A program made the position numbers and the translations under genes. Positions 1-10,700 of a stretch of DNA of 64,000 nt are shown one piece after another; within the stretch, counting starts at the first letter, position 1, and every line of letters begins with the position of its first letter. Location of the stretch: the NCBI GenBank assembly GCA_013399015.1, contig VWZX01009978.1, forward strand, positions 172,398 through 236,397. The letters run 5' to 3'. The DNA is from Galbula dea. Its lineage: Eukaryota > Chordata > Aves > Piciformes > Galbulidae. The notes below the pieces were generated by a model. That model saw nothing but the letters and a program-made list of their open reading frames with translations. It ran no database searches and was not told where the DNA came from.

Positions 1-1565
1 GAGAGAAAAAAAAAGAAAAAAATAAGAAAAAAAAGAAAAAAAATGTCCTCCTAGGGTATCTTTGGTGTCTGAACTTCAGCCTTGCCACACTGGACCCCCC
101 CCCCAAGCTCCAGCTGACAGCCCAGGAGGGGCTTTGCTGTCCCCGTGCCCTCAGCCCAGCTTCCTGAAGACTCTTGAGCCATCTCTGAGCAGTGGGTGCA
201 GATCTGGTTCCTCTCCATGGACTCCAAGCCCAACCATCGCTGAGGTCTCTCTGAGCAGACACCTCTGGAGATGCTGGAAGATAACTTTAGTGCTGGGGAA
301 TGTGGGGTGCTGGNGCACTTGCTTTCCTATTTTTGTTAGTTTTATTTGCTTTTTCTCATCTAAACTGGAATCTTTTTCCCAGTGGCCACCTGGTAACAGT
401 CCCTTGGATATCTCCCAAGTCAGGCTGATTTGTCTTGCTTTGGTGGCTGTTGAGTTGTCTTTTGCTGTGCTGTGAGGCTCCTGGTCACCCTGTGGCAGCC
501 TCCTTGCCTTTAGGAAGAGATAGGAAAGAGCAGGTGCAGGGATACTGCCCTCTGGCAAAGCTCCATTGCGCACTGTACAGAACAGTTCAACCAGAATCAC
601 TGTGATGCACCTAACTCGGCGTTCCCCAGGGCTCCGTGTTAGCCTTTATATTCTCAGGGTCCTTCTGCTAGCCACTACCAGCTTGGGACAGTTGCCTCAG
701 TGCTAGCCTGGTGCACGCATCCTCCTCCTCTTCCTCCTCCCCCTTCCCTTGGCAGCGTGACCAGAAGTGCATTGATCAGAGCTCCCCACTCGATGCTTTG
801 CAGGAGCACCGAGAGTGCTGCAGAGCAGCTGGCCCTCCCCTAGCCTGCGGTGGCTGGAAGGAGGGAGGCAGGGGAGGGGTCGTTCAGCCAGGTGTGGTAG
901 CTCTCCCCTTACCCCCACCCTCCTCCTGCTTGGAGGTGTTGAGCTGGCACAGCTGGGGAGCTGCTGGCCCCCTGGCATCCTGAGGGATGGGAACTGCTGG
1001 GTGCCAGAGAGCTGTGCCCGGGACTGGGGAGTGAGGGGGTGGGGGGGAAGCTCACTGCTCCTCCTCCAGCTCGTGGGCTTCTTTCTCCACGGGTGCAGGA
1101 GCACTGGCACTTTGTGGCATTCCCGGTGGCTGCTCTGGGTGATGTGCTGGCACCCAGAGGCCAGGCTCCCTCCCAGGAGCTGGGGTGTTGCTTTCCCACC
1201 TCCCAGCTCCTGTCACTTTCTCCTCTTCTCGCTGTTGTCTCTCGCGTTGTACAGTAGCTGTTAACCGTTTGGAGCAGAACTAGTCCTGTAAAATGCAAAC
1301 TGAGTAACTTATAAATGTTTAAGGAATTGTTAAAAAAGAGGAAAAAAAAAAAAAAAAAGAGAAAAATTTCAGAGCAGCAGTTGCTTCTAATTTTTTTTTC
1401 CCTGCATTTTTAGCAGATTGTATGGATTTTATATTAATTAGCCTAGTAACTGTCAGGTTTTGATTGGTCAGACTAGTCCCAGGAGTTAAGGATCTCCAGC
1501 CCTTTTGTATCTTTTGTTACAAAATTTGGATAAAACTTCTAATAAAGACTTCAGTTTGTAAAAAT
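1..1565 (+). other. Probable 3' UTR end of an unidentified plus-strand gene
   Basis: No convincing coding exon is visible here. The right part (about 1250-1560) changes from GC-rich to AT-rich sequence with short A and T runs, as at a vertebrate 3' UTR end, and stops at a canonical poly(A) signal at 1541. The gene would converge on ZNF414. In mammals HNRNPM, MARCHF2 and RAB11B lie on this side in this orientation and PRAM1 lies next to ZNF414, but nothing seen here identifies any of them. The first 43 bases are A-rich. One N is at 314. Confidence 0.5.
1541..1546 (+). terminator. Poly(A) signal AATAAA of the upstream plus-strand gene
   Basis: AATAAA lies in an AT-rich stretch at the end of the presumed 3' UTR. 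A T-rich stretch and GC-rich DNA follow, as expected around a cleavage site. Confidence 0.55.
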
Positions 1566-1569
1566 TGCA

Positions 1570-3710
1570 CTGCCCTGAAGCTCCTCTTGGCTGCCTCTGC
1601 TCTAGGAAAGGCCCAACTGCAGCCAGCCTGCAGGGATGCTTGGGGGAAGGTTTGGGACAGCTCTTCTTGAGCTGCTTCTGGGGTGGGTGGCTGTCCTCTG
1701 GCCCCAGTGTGGCCTCAGGAGCTTGTCCTGAGCCCCAGTAAGTGCTGCTTGGTTGGTGGGGCTGGTTTGGGCATGTCCATGCAGCTCGTGGGGTGAGGAT
1801 GGGGATGGGGATGGAGCAGGGACTCAGGTGGGGGTGGCACAGACCAGCCCCAAGTCCTGCCATAAATGTGTCTGCAGGACCTGGTGCAGCTCCTGCCCTC
1901 AGAGGTGGCTGTAGCTGAGCTCACAGGGTTAGGGAGATGTTCAGAAGGGTCCTGCTGATGGCTTTTAGGGTGGGCACCTCCCCTGCTCTAAAGGAGGAAG
2001 CTGGGTGGGTGTTTGGGGAACAAACACAAGGAAGGGAGGAGGAACCTCACTGTGGGCTGGGGGAGGTCAGGGCAGCTGCTTGTGCTGGGGCAGGAGGGGG
2101 ATCTAAGCTGTGCATGGTGCCATGGTGCTCCCCCCTTGCTGGAGGGGGTTCCCTCACCTTGTTGGGGCTGCAGGGTCCTGCTCTGGCTGTGGAATGAGTT
2201 GCTGCTCCATCAGGTCTCAGCCAGTGGGGGCTCAGGCTTCTCACTTCAGCTCATCTGTGCCCCTGCTGAGAGCCTGGGGGGAGGGAAGGTCTGTGCTGAA
2301 TGGGGAGGGTCTTTCCTGAATGGGGGAGGGGGTGTCTGTCCTTAACAGGGGGTCTTTGCTGAATGTGGGGGGGTCTGTCCTGAATGGGGGGTGCAGCCCC
2401 AGGCCCTATGTGAACCCCACCTTGGAGGCAAAGCAGTGCTGCAGCTGCTCCCAGCCCTGCTCCTCGCTGCAGCTTCGGGGGTGGGAGGGGCTGCTGCACC
2501 CCAGTGCTGACTATGCAGCCCCCCCCCCCCCCCCCTTCCCCCGCCCCCCCCCCCCCCCCCGCTTGTCCAGCCCTCTCCCCTCGGGTGAAGGGGGTGGGGG
2601 TCCTTCCTTTCCAAACACAGCCTTGCTGCCCCCTCCTCACCCAGGCAGGTGGCTGTGGGACTCACTGCAGTGGGGAGCTCTCTTGCTCGCTCCTGTGCCT
2701 GGGACTAGCGGTGCTAGAGCTGCAGCTCAGTCTGGCCAGCCGGCTCCCTGCCCCCACCAGTTTCTCTCCACCCTCATCCAGGTCCAGTGCTGCTTCTGGC
2801 TGGCGTCTCTCCCAGGACACAGCCCCCAGAAGCCACCCAGCACAGGGTGTGCAGGCAGCAGTGCCCGGTGGTTCTCTGACACTGCTCACCCATGTGCAGG
2901 GACTGCAGTGGAGGGGTGGGGACACATATCCACCTGCCCAGGCTGCCTTCAGACCCCTCCTCAGCACCCATCCTGTGCTCCCTGCACGCTGCCTGCTGGC
3001 AGCAGATGGGAAAAGTGAAGCCTCTCCATGAGGCCAAGTAATTCTGGGGTGAATGTGTCTGGAAAAGGAGCAGCTCCAGGGGCGAGAGGCAGGGCTGAGC
3101 TGGAGGGAGAGAGAGAGGGAATTCCTCTGGGGCTGTTGGTAGCACCCACTCATGGGGTGCAGAGCAGCTAAGTGACAATGCTCCCGAGCCTGCTCTCCTG
3201 TCCCTGCTCTGGCAGCAACTGGCACCTGCCCAGAGCCAGCCTGGGCACTGGCATGTGGTGACATGCCGTTGCTCAAACCAGTTTGGAGCCAATTGTTCAC
3301 CTCCCTGACATGGAGCTGGCACTGGTGCAGGCAAAGCAGGACCTGGGGAGACCTGGCGTGGGATCATGTGGCTGCTCAGCATCGATGGGGGCTCTGGGGG
3401 TTGTGAAACACCCTGGACTGGGGACCAGGGCATAGAGGAGCTGTGGAGGTGGAGCCTGGGTCCTATTGCCCACTTGCTGCCTGGTGCTCAGTGGCCTCTG
3501 CCTGTGGTGGGGTTGGGACAGGCACCAAGGCTTGCTGGGTGCTGGAGAATGGGATTGAGTTCATCCCTGGTTTGGGTGCCCAATCGGAGTGCTTGGGGTG
3601 CTCCAACTCCAGATGCCAAGCAAGTCAAGAGAGGTTCTCCTGCCCCTCCACTCTGACTGACTGAGGCTACAGCTGGAGTTCTGGCTCCAGTTCTAGGCTC
3701 CTCAGTTCCA
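1570..3710. other. Intergenic GC-rich DNA between two convergent gene ends
   Basis: I see no gene. The stretch has long C runs around 2520-2560 and a series of degenerate copies of a G-rich 'ctgaatgggg' sequence around 2290-2395. Several long open frames here are proline- or glycine-rich by-products of base composition. Confidence 0.6.
2519..2562. repeat. Near-uninterrupted poly-C tract
   Basis: About 44 bases are almost pure C, broken only by a few T and G. Such tracts are length-variable and often miscalled; on the minus strand it is a G-run able to form G-quadruplexes. Confidence 0.85.
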
Positions 3711-3714
3711 GAGA

Positions 3715-4182
3715 GACAAGGAACTGCTGGAGAGAGTCCAGCAGAGCCCAGGAAGATGCTGAGGGCACTGGAGCAGCTCTGGCAGCAGGAAAGGCTGAGA
3801 GCCCTGGGGCTGCTGAGCCTGGACAAGAGCAGCCCCAGAGGGGAGCTGCTCAATGCTGAGCAAGAGCTGAAGGCTGGGGCAAGAGGCTGGGGCCAGAGTC
3901 TGCTCAGTGGTGCCTAGGGCCAGGCCAAGGGGCACTGGGCACAGACTGGAAGCCAGGAGGTTCCAGCTGAGCAGGAGAAGAAACTTGTTTGTTGTGAGGG
4001 TGTTGGAGCCCTGGCCCAGGCTTTCCAGAGAGGCTGTGGAGTCTCCTTGTGTGGAGAGGTTGCCAAGGCAGCTGGAGGTGACCCTGGGCAAGCTGCTGTG
4101 GGTGCCCCTGCTGGAGCAGGGGGTTGGACTGGCTGATCCCCAGAGGTCCCTTCCAACCCTCTCCATGCTGGGATTCTGTAAC
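3715..4182 (+). mobile_element. CR1 LINE, 5'-truncated (subfamily A)
   Basis: The 3' part of a CR1 in plus orientation, ending in the CR1 3' signature 'gattctgtaa'. It shares long blocks with the copies at 21090 and, inverted, 36880, including 'ggtgacctgggcaagctgct'-like text and a 'ccagaggtcccttcc' end. No intact reading frame remains. Confidence 0.85.
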
Positions 4183-4352
4183 TCTGCTTTTCAGGAGCCC
4201 TTCATGGTTTGAGATGTGTGCACACAGACTCTGCACCCCCACCCACCAGCCCTCTCCTTTGGGTCAGGGCATCCTTAGAGGTGGCACCACTCCCCCCATT
4301 GCCCCAGGCACTAACAGAGGCTCTCCTGCCTGCTGCTCCTGTACAATTCCCA

Positions 4353-4358
4353 TTTATT
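4353..4358 (-). terminator. ZNF414: Poly(A) signal of ZNF414
   Basis: TTTATT on the plus strand is AATAAA on the minus strand, about 350 bases past the ZNF414 stop codon. It is the first canonical signal after the stop. Confidence 0.7.
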
Positions 4359-4708
4359 ATTCCAAGCCCTTAATCCAGAGCAGTCCACTGCCTCCTGAGC
4401 AACCTACTGGGCTCCCCCCCAACCTCTTGGAGCTGAAGCAATGAAACCATTAGGGGAGGGAGACACAAGGTTCTGAGTGCTTATAGTTTCCAAAAAGAAA
4501 AGGGAAGGTAGAAATTCAAGAGCAAGAAAACCCAAACCCAAACATCTGCTCCTCTGCCACCCCATGCTGGGGCTGGAAGTTGCCCCTGGTACCCAGGAAG
4601 GGGTCCCTGTCCCAGCACAGTGCCATGGGGCTGTGTGGTGCCCTCCTGCCCAGCTCAGGATGGGAGGGATGGGGAAATGCAGGAGCAGTCCCAGGGGAGC
4701 TGGGGACA

Positions 4709-4785
4709 TCAGAGCTGGGAGTAGAGGGAGTTCTCCATCTCCGGCGTCAGCTTGGTGTGGAAGGAGGCGAGTCCCACCCCGAAAT
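4709..4785 (-). CDS. ZNF414: ZNF414 last coding exon
   Basis: It encodes the C-terminal tail ending 'LTPEMENSLYSQL' and TGA (4711-4709). The acceptor AG precedes 4785. The split Asp codon (G + AT) joins exactly to the exon at 5104. Confidence 0.88.
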
Positions 4786-7700
4786 CTGGAGGGAGAGGGA
4801 AGAGAGCTGTCAGTGCTGCCACTGAGCCCCAGCACCCTAGCTCCCAAGGGAGACTGTTGGGGGTGGGGGGGAGCTGGTGCCTGCTGGAGAGGCATGGGGA
4901 GGGGCACAGGGACACCCTTACCCCCACCCAGGTCACTGCTGCAGGCTGAGGAGCCTGCTCCCCACCCCAGGGTGTGGTCACCCTCCACCACGCTGGAGTT
5001 GGGTCTGTTTTTGGCCATGTAGGACAGGTTAAGCCCAACCTCCTGTGAGTCCCCCTTCAGTCAGGGGGTCCCTCCTCCAGCCCAGCCCCCACCCTGCCCG
5101 TACCCATCTCGGTGTCCAGGCGCCCAGGTGCCGGAGGGGGAGGGTTCTTGCGGTGCTCCTCGATGTGCAGGGTCATCTCCTGGCGTGAAGCAGTGGAGTA
5201 GGGGCACTGCATGCAGGTGTAGCGACCCCGGGTGTGCTCCCAGACGATGCGGCTGTTGGAGGAGTGGCCTGCAAGGAGGATGGGCGAGGAGGGAAGCACA
5301 GTGCTCGCCCACCGGCCCCCTCCCGACCACGGAGGGCACATGGCTCCACATGCCCAGGAGCTCCTCGGCTGGCTGGAGCCGGGGAGAAGCCACAGCGCAG
5401 GGTGGCAGCGTGGGTGGCCCCTGGGTGCCAGCTGCACGGTGCTGGGTGCCGTGGGGCTGGGATCGCCCAGCTCCGAGCCACACATAGACAGAGCTTCCCC
5501 TTCCCGAGGGAGCAATCCCAAAGCTGGGAGCAGGAAGCAAGGCTGTGCTCCCCACTCCAGGCTCCCTTTGCCTGTCGCCTCTCTGCACCCCGTGGAGCAC
5601 AGGGCAGTGGTTTCCAGCTGGGACTGGGGTGACCGGGGTGGGGGTGGGGGGCTCCAGCCTGAGCAGCTGCTGTAGCTCCTTCTCCTGCCCTTGGGCACTG
5701 GTTGAACCAAACTGGGTGGTTCCTGGGGGGGGGGCACAGCTAGTGACCCCCACCCCCCAACTCTGAGCCTACCTGAGCAGCATCCCCTCTCCGTGTGGCT
5801 CCCATAACTGAGGGAGCTCACCCTCCCCCTCTGCTCTCAGGGGAGCATCGTGGCACCCCATGGAGCCTCTCCCATCCCCTGTGGGCCCCCCAATCCCCCC
5901 ACCCCTCCCAGTGACAGAAAGCAGCCCCCACCCAGTAGGTGCCAAAACTAACCTGGTGTCACTCCTGAGCCAAAGCATGGGAGGAGTGGGCTGACACTCA
6001 CACCTGCGGAGGGAATCGAGGGGCAAGACAAGCATTAGGGCTTCCCCTCCCTTGGTGGGGGGCAGAGGGGGACACACATGGGAGGGCAGCCCCCACCTTG
6101 CACCCCCAGCACACCGGGGAGCAGCAGGGCTGGGAAAATTTGGAGGCTTGGTTTTGGTGGTTGCTGGTGCTTTCTCCAATTGAGCATCCCTACAGGAGGG
6201 ACCGAGCCAGGAGGAGCAGAGGTGGGACAGGGCTAGGGGGTGGCCGGGATGGCCCCCGGGTAGGGCAGAGCAGGCTGGGAGGAGAGGAATCCTCAGCTGG
6301 CCGACGGTGGGTCCTCCTCCAGGAGCTGCTGGTGAAGGTGGGAGCAGAAGAAGGTTGGCCCAAACGGCCTCGTTCTCTCACCTTGGCTTTTCTTCCAGAC
6401 GGCGTTGGAGACGGGGGGGCCGTGGCCAGGCAGGTAGGGCCGGAGGCGATGCTGTGCCGGGGGCTGGGCCAAGCTGTAGGGCGAAGGGTGGACGTAGGAG
6501 GAGAGGAACGGCCCCGTAGGAGGGGGTGGCCCCGAGAAGCGAGTCAAGGACGATGGCCCAAAAAGGTTGGACTCCAGCAGAGGGAAGGGGTGGGGCGGCG
6601 GCGAGACCAGAGGCATGGCCTCCAGCGAGGCAGGCAGCTCGGGGAGGTTGGTGGGAAGCNAGCGCAGCATGCAGTTCTCACACCTGCCAGGACAGGGAGG
6701 TGGCATCAGATCCCTTCCACATCACCCCCTGACCCCATATCAGCCACGGAGAGCCACTCCACACCACCCCCTGACCCCCNACAGTGTCCGTGCCAGGGAG
6801 GATGGCTTCTTGCTCCAGCGGTCGGAGAATGCTCGGCAGCTTGGGCAGCCCCTCGGGTGGCTTAGCTGAGGGTTCCTTCTCCAGGGTAGAGGTAGCAGAC
6901 AGGATGGGCTTGTCGGTTTTGGGGGCGGGAGGTGGTGGTGGNTGAGCCTGGGAGATCTCCACATCACCCCCTGACCCCCACATCAGCCATGGAGAGCCAC
7001 TCCACACTACCCCCGACCCCAGCATCAGCCTGGGAGATCTCCACATCACCCTCCCACGTTGGCATCAACCACAGGGACCCCTCAACATCACTCTCTCAAC
7101 CCCAGCCCCGGGCTCTGCAAAGGTGGAAGCCCACATGCTCAGGTCTGTGTGGGTGCTGCTGGGTGCCCCCAGGGTAGGACATGCCATGGGAGGTGTCTGC
7201 AGGGTGGCAAAGGATGGGGACAGGGACCAGTGAGACTCACTTGAAGTAGCGATTAGGCTTGTAGTGCACCTTCATGTGGGTCATGAGGTCCTGCATGCTA
7301 GGGAAAGTCTCTGTGCAGCCCAGTGTGGGGCACTGGAAGGTTTTGCCTGAGCAAAGAAACAGGGCAGAGCTTCAGCAACACCCCCTGAAGCTGGGGGCAG
7401 CCCCACCAGTACATCTCCAGCACCTCCCATGCTCTCCCCACTCCCATCCACTGCTGTGCAGCATCTCCTGGAGGTAGAGGCACCACCACCAGCACCGCCT
7501 CAGCTTTGGTACCCTGAAGGGTACCAAAAAAGTGCACCCTGGAGCAATGTGGGGTGTCCTGGCCTTACCCTCGAGGGACTGCGTGGGTCTGTAGTGAACC
7601 TTCAGGTGGTCCATCAGCTCCTGCATGCTGGGGAAGGCCAGTTTGCAGCCATAGCTTGAGCATTGGTAGTGCTTCCCTGGAAGGACACAGATCTGTTGGC

Positions 7701-10700
7701 CTCATCCCTGCCCCAGCCACTGGTGTCACCTCCCTGGGAGGAGGCTGGGGCTGGGCTCACCTGGGACAGGTCTGCGCTTCAGCGGCCGCAGGTCCTGGGC
7801 TGGGATCCCTCCGCTCCCCACCGCCGGCATCGGGCCTCCAGGCACAGCTGCTTCACTGGAACCTGCCAGGGAGAGGACATTAGGCAGTGATCAGCCTCAG
7901 CCCTACCCAAACCACCTCCCTCTTTGTCCTTCTTGCCTTGCCCTCCCCAACAGGGGTGCAGACAACTGAGGGGAGGTCTGGCTTGGACAGGGCTGGAGAG
8001 GCAGGAGTGGGTCTTTGCTCTAGGCAAAGCTGCTGGGATGAGGGTGAGGTCTGTTGGTGTCTTGACTGTGCTGGGTCATGTGCCACAGGAACACCCTCAG
8101 GGTGCTCCTAGCCATCCCTTTGGGGTGGGACATAGAATCATAGAACCATAGAATCATAGAACCATAGAATCATCAGAGTTGGAAGGGACCTTAAAGATCA
8201 CCTAGTTCCAACCCCTCCTGCCTGCCAGGGACACCTCCCACTAGATCAGGTTGCCCAGGGCCCCATTAAGCCTTGTCTTAAAAGCTTCCAGGGATGGAGC
8301 TTCCACAACCTCTCTGTCCAAAAGGACCTAAGAGCAACATGAATGAAGGCTTCTCCCCCCCACCCCTGGTCCTGCCCTAACTCCTCTCAGCAACCCTCCC
8401 CGTGGCCCCAGGGACTCACCTGCTCCCTCTCCAGTGTATTTACCCCCCAGGAGGAAGGTGGGCACAGCCTCCTCCTTCTCAGTCTTCATGGCCTGGCTGG
8501 TGCTGGTGGGCACAGGGTGAGGCACGTGCTGCTGATGGTGTCTTCTGGTGATGCTACACCAAGTGCAAGGGGAAGAGGTTACAACCCAGCACAAAGAGAT
8601 GTCAACTGCCTCCTCCTCCTCCTCCTCCTCCTCCTTGGTGCCTCGTGGCAGTAGGACCTCCAGGGCCAAGCTGGCAGGAGATCCTCCCACCTTCACAGGG
8701 GCTCTGCAGCACCTCCATAGGACAGCCACGCTGCAAAGGCAGCACTTCATAGAACCATTGGATTGTTCTGGTTGGAAGAGACCTTTAAGATCATGGAGTC
8801 CAACCATGAACCAGCACTGCCAGGGCACCACTAACCCATGGCCCTCAGCACCACATCTCCAGGGCTTTGCAATCCCTCCAGGGGTAGTGACTCCATCAAT
8901 GCCCTGGGCAGCCTAGGCCAGGCCTTGACAACCCTTAGGGGATAAATTGTTCCTCATGTCCAATCTAAACCTCCCCTGGTGCAACTTGAGGCTGTTTCCT
9001 CTCATCCTTATTCCTTGGGAGAAGAGGCCAACCCCCATCTCACTGAAGCCAGCAGATGCCTCCACCCAATTTGCAGCCCCACCAACATCCAATGTCCTGC
9101 CAGAGCAAAGCTGTTCCCTAAGGGTGCACTTCCAGCAGCACCACAGCGTTGAGATATGCTCAGCCCAGGCTCTGGTTTTTTTTGGGAGTTTGTGGCATCT
9201 GTATCACTTTGCTGTCATTTGTCACCTCCTGTGGGATGATGTCCAACACTTGTCATTCTCCAGGACCTGCAACCCTGAGAACAATGCTCTAGCCAGAGTG
9301 ATGCTGACCTGTCACCATCCCCATCCCCAGTGACCTCAGGTGGCTACTGGAGATGTGACACCCCCAGTGCCAGTGCAAACTGGTGCCCTGGAAACCCAAA
9401 TCCTGGAGCCAGCACATATTTGGTGTCACTTCACTGGCATCAAACCTTCTGGCACCAAATTCCCTTGCTCTGACCTCTGCAGTGACTCTGGAAAAATCCT
9501 TTTTGGGGGCTGACAGCAAAGAGGGTCTGCAGCTCCTGGAGAGCCAGAGCAGCCTCTGGTGCTGATTCAGTTAATAATTAACACAGTTCAGCTCCCTGAA
9601 AGGAACCAAGGGGGTTCAGAGATATCACCAACCACAGATGACTTCTGCAAACCCATGCCCCAGGAGGATAAATAATCCTCTTGGAGCATCTCAGCATGGC
9701 CTATGGCCAAAGGTTGTGGAGGCTTTCCCCAAACACAGCTCCCCAGCACAGGAGATGAGAGACAAAGAAGGAACAAGGAGCTCATGTGATGGCTCAGCTG
9801 GAGAGCGTGCAGAGGGAGACAGCCCAGGCTGTGACGCCAGCATGGCCAGCCCCCTGCTCACCCCCTGCCCATCCCCTGCCCACTGGCTTCAAATCCACCT
9901 CTGAAATTAAAATGCATGCTGGAAATTCTCCTGTTGCCTTCAGACAGCACAAGGAGCCCTGCAAGATAGCTGGGGAGGGAGGGAGGAAGGGAGGGAAGGA
10001 GGATGCTCCAAGCATCTCTGCCATCTGCTGTTCCTGGGCTTCAGGATGCTCACAGCAACTCGGATGCCTGAATCCCAACTTTGGGATGGAGCAAAGCTGC
10101 TGGCTTGGTGTTTTCCCTCTCCACAGGGCTCCCTGCTTTCCAACTCTACAAATGCACCTGGAGAGCCCCACGGAGCTCACCCCGAACCCCAGCACAGCTG
10201 CTGCTGCCACAGAGCCTCGCACACAGCCACGTCCCCACGGCAGGCACAGATGGCCAGGGTCCTTTGGTGGTTCCTTGGGAAATACCTTTCAGCTTTCTGC
10301 TGCCCTGGGCAGCTCAGGAGTCCCTGCCCTCCTTCTCCTGACTTGCTCCAAGCCATCAGTGACCCAGGGGGTGGCTGAACAGGGAAGAGCCAAGCTGCCA
10401 TTTCTCCACATCCCTGCACCATCCTGGTGCCCACCTTCACCCGCCTGCCCACGGCTGGTCGGTTCACCAGGCTACAGCAGCTCTTCAGCTGGGAAAATAA
10501 TCCCTCTCTCCTTTCAGGAGCCATCTGGGGAAGACTCAACCTTCCTCCCTGAGTCTAGACAAAGCTGTCTCCAGAGAGGGCAGCCCTGGCCACGTCAAGT
10601 TCACACCATGGCCAAGGTGCAGGAGACCTCAGTAGCCACATCCCCAGCTCCTGACAGCACAAAGCAGCTCCCACACATGTGAAGATCAGGAGACCTTTGG

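Noticed and set aside
2320..3031. Long overlapping frames rich in Pro/Gly
   Set aside because: They run through a poly-C tract and repeats, lack splice or domain signals, and occur on both strands at once.
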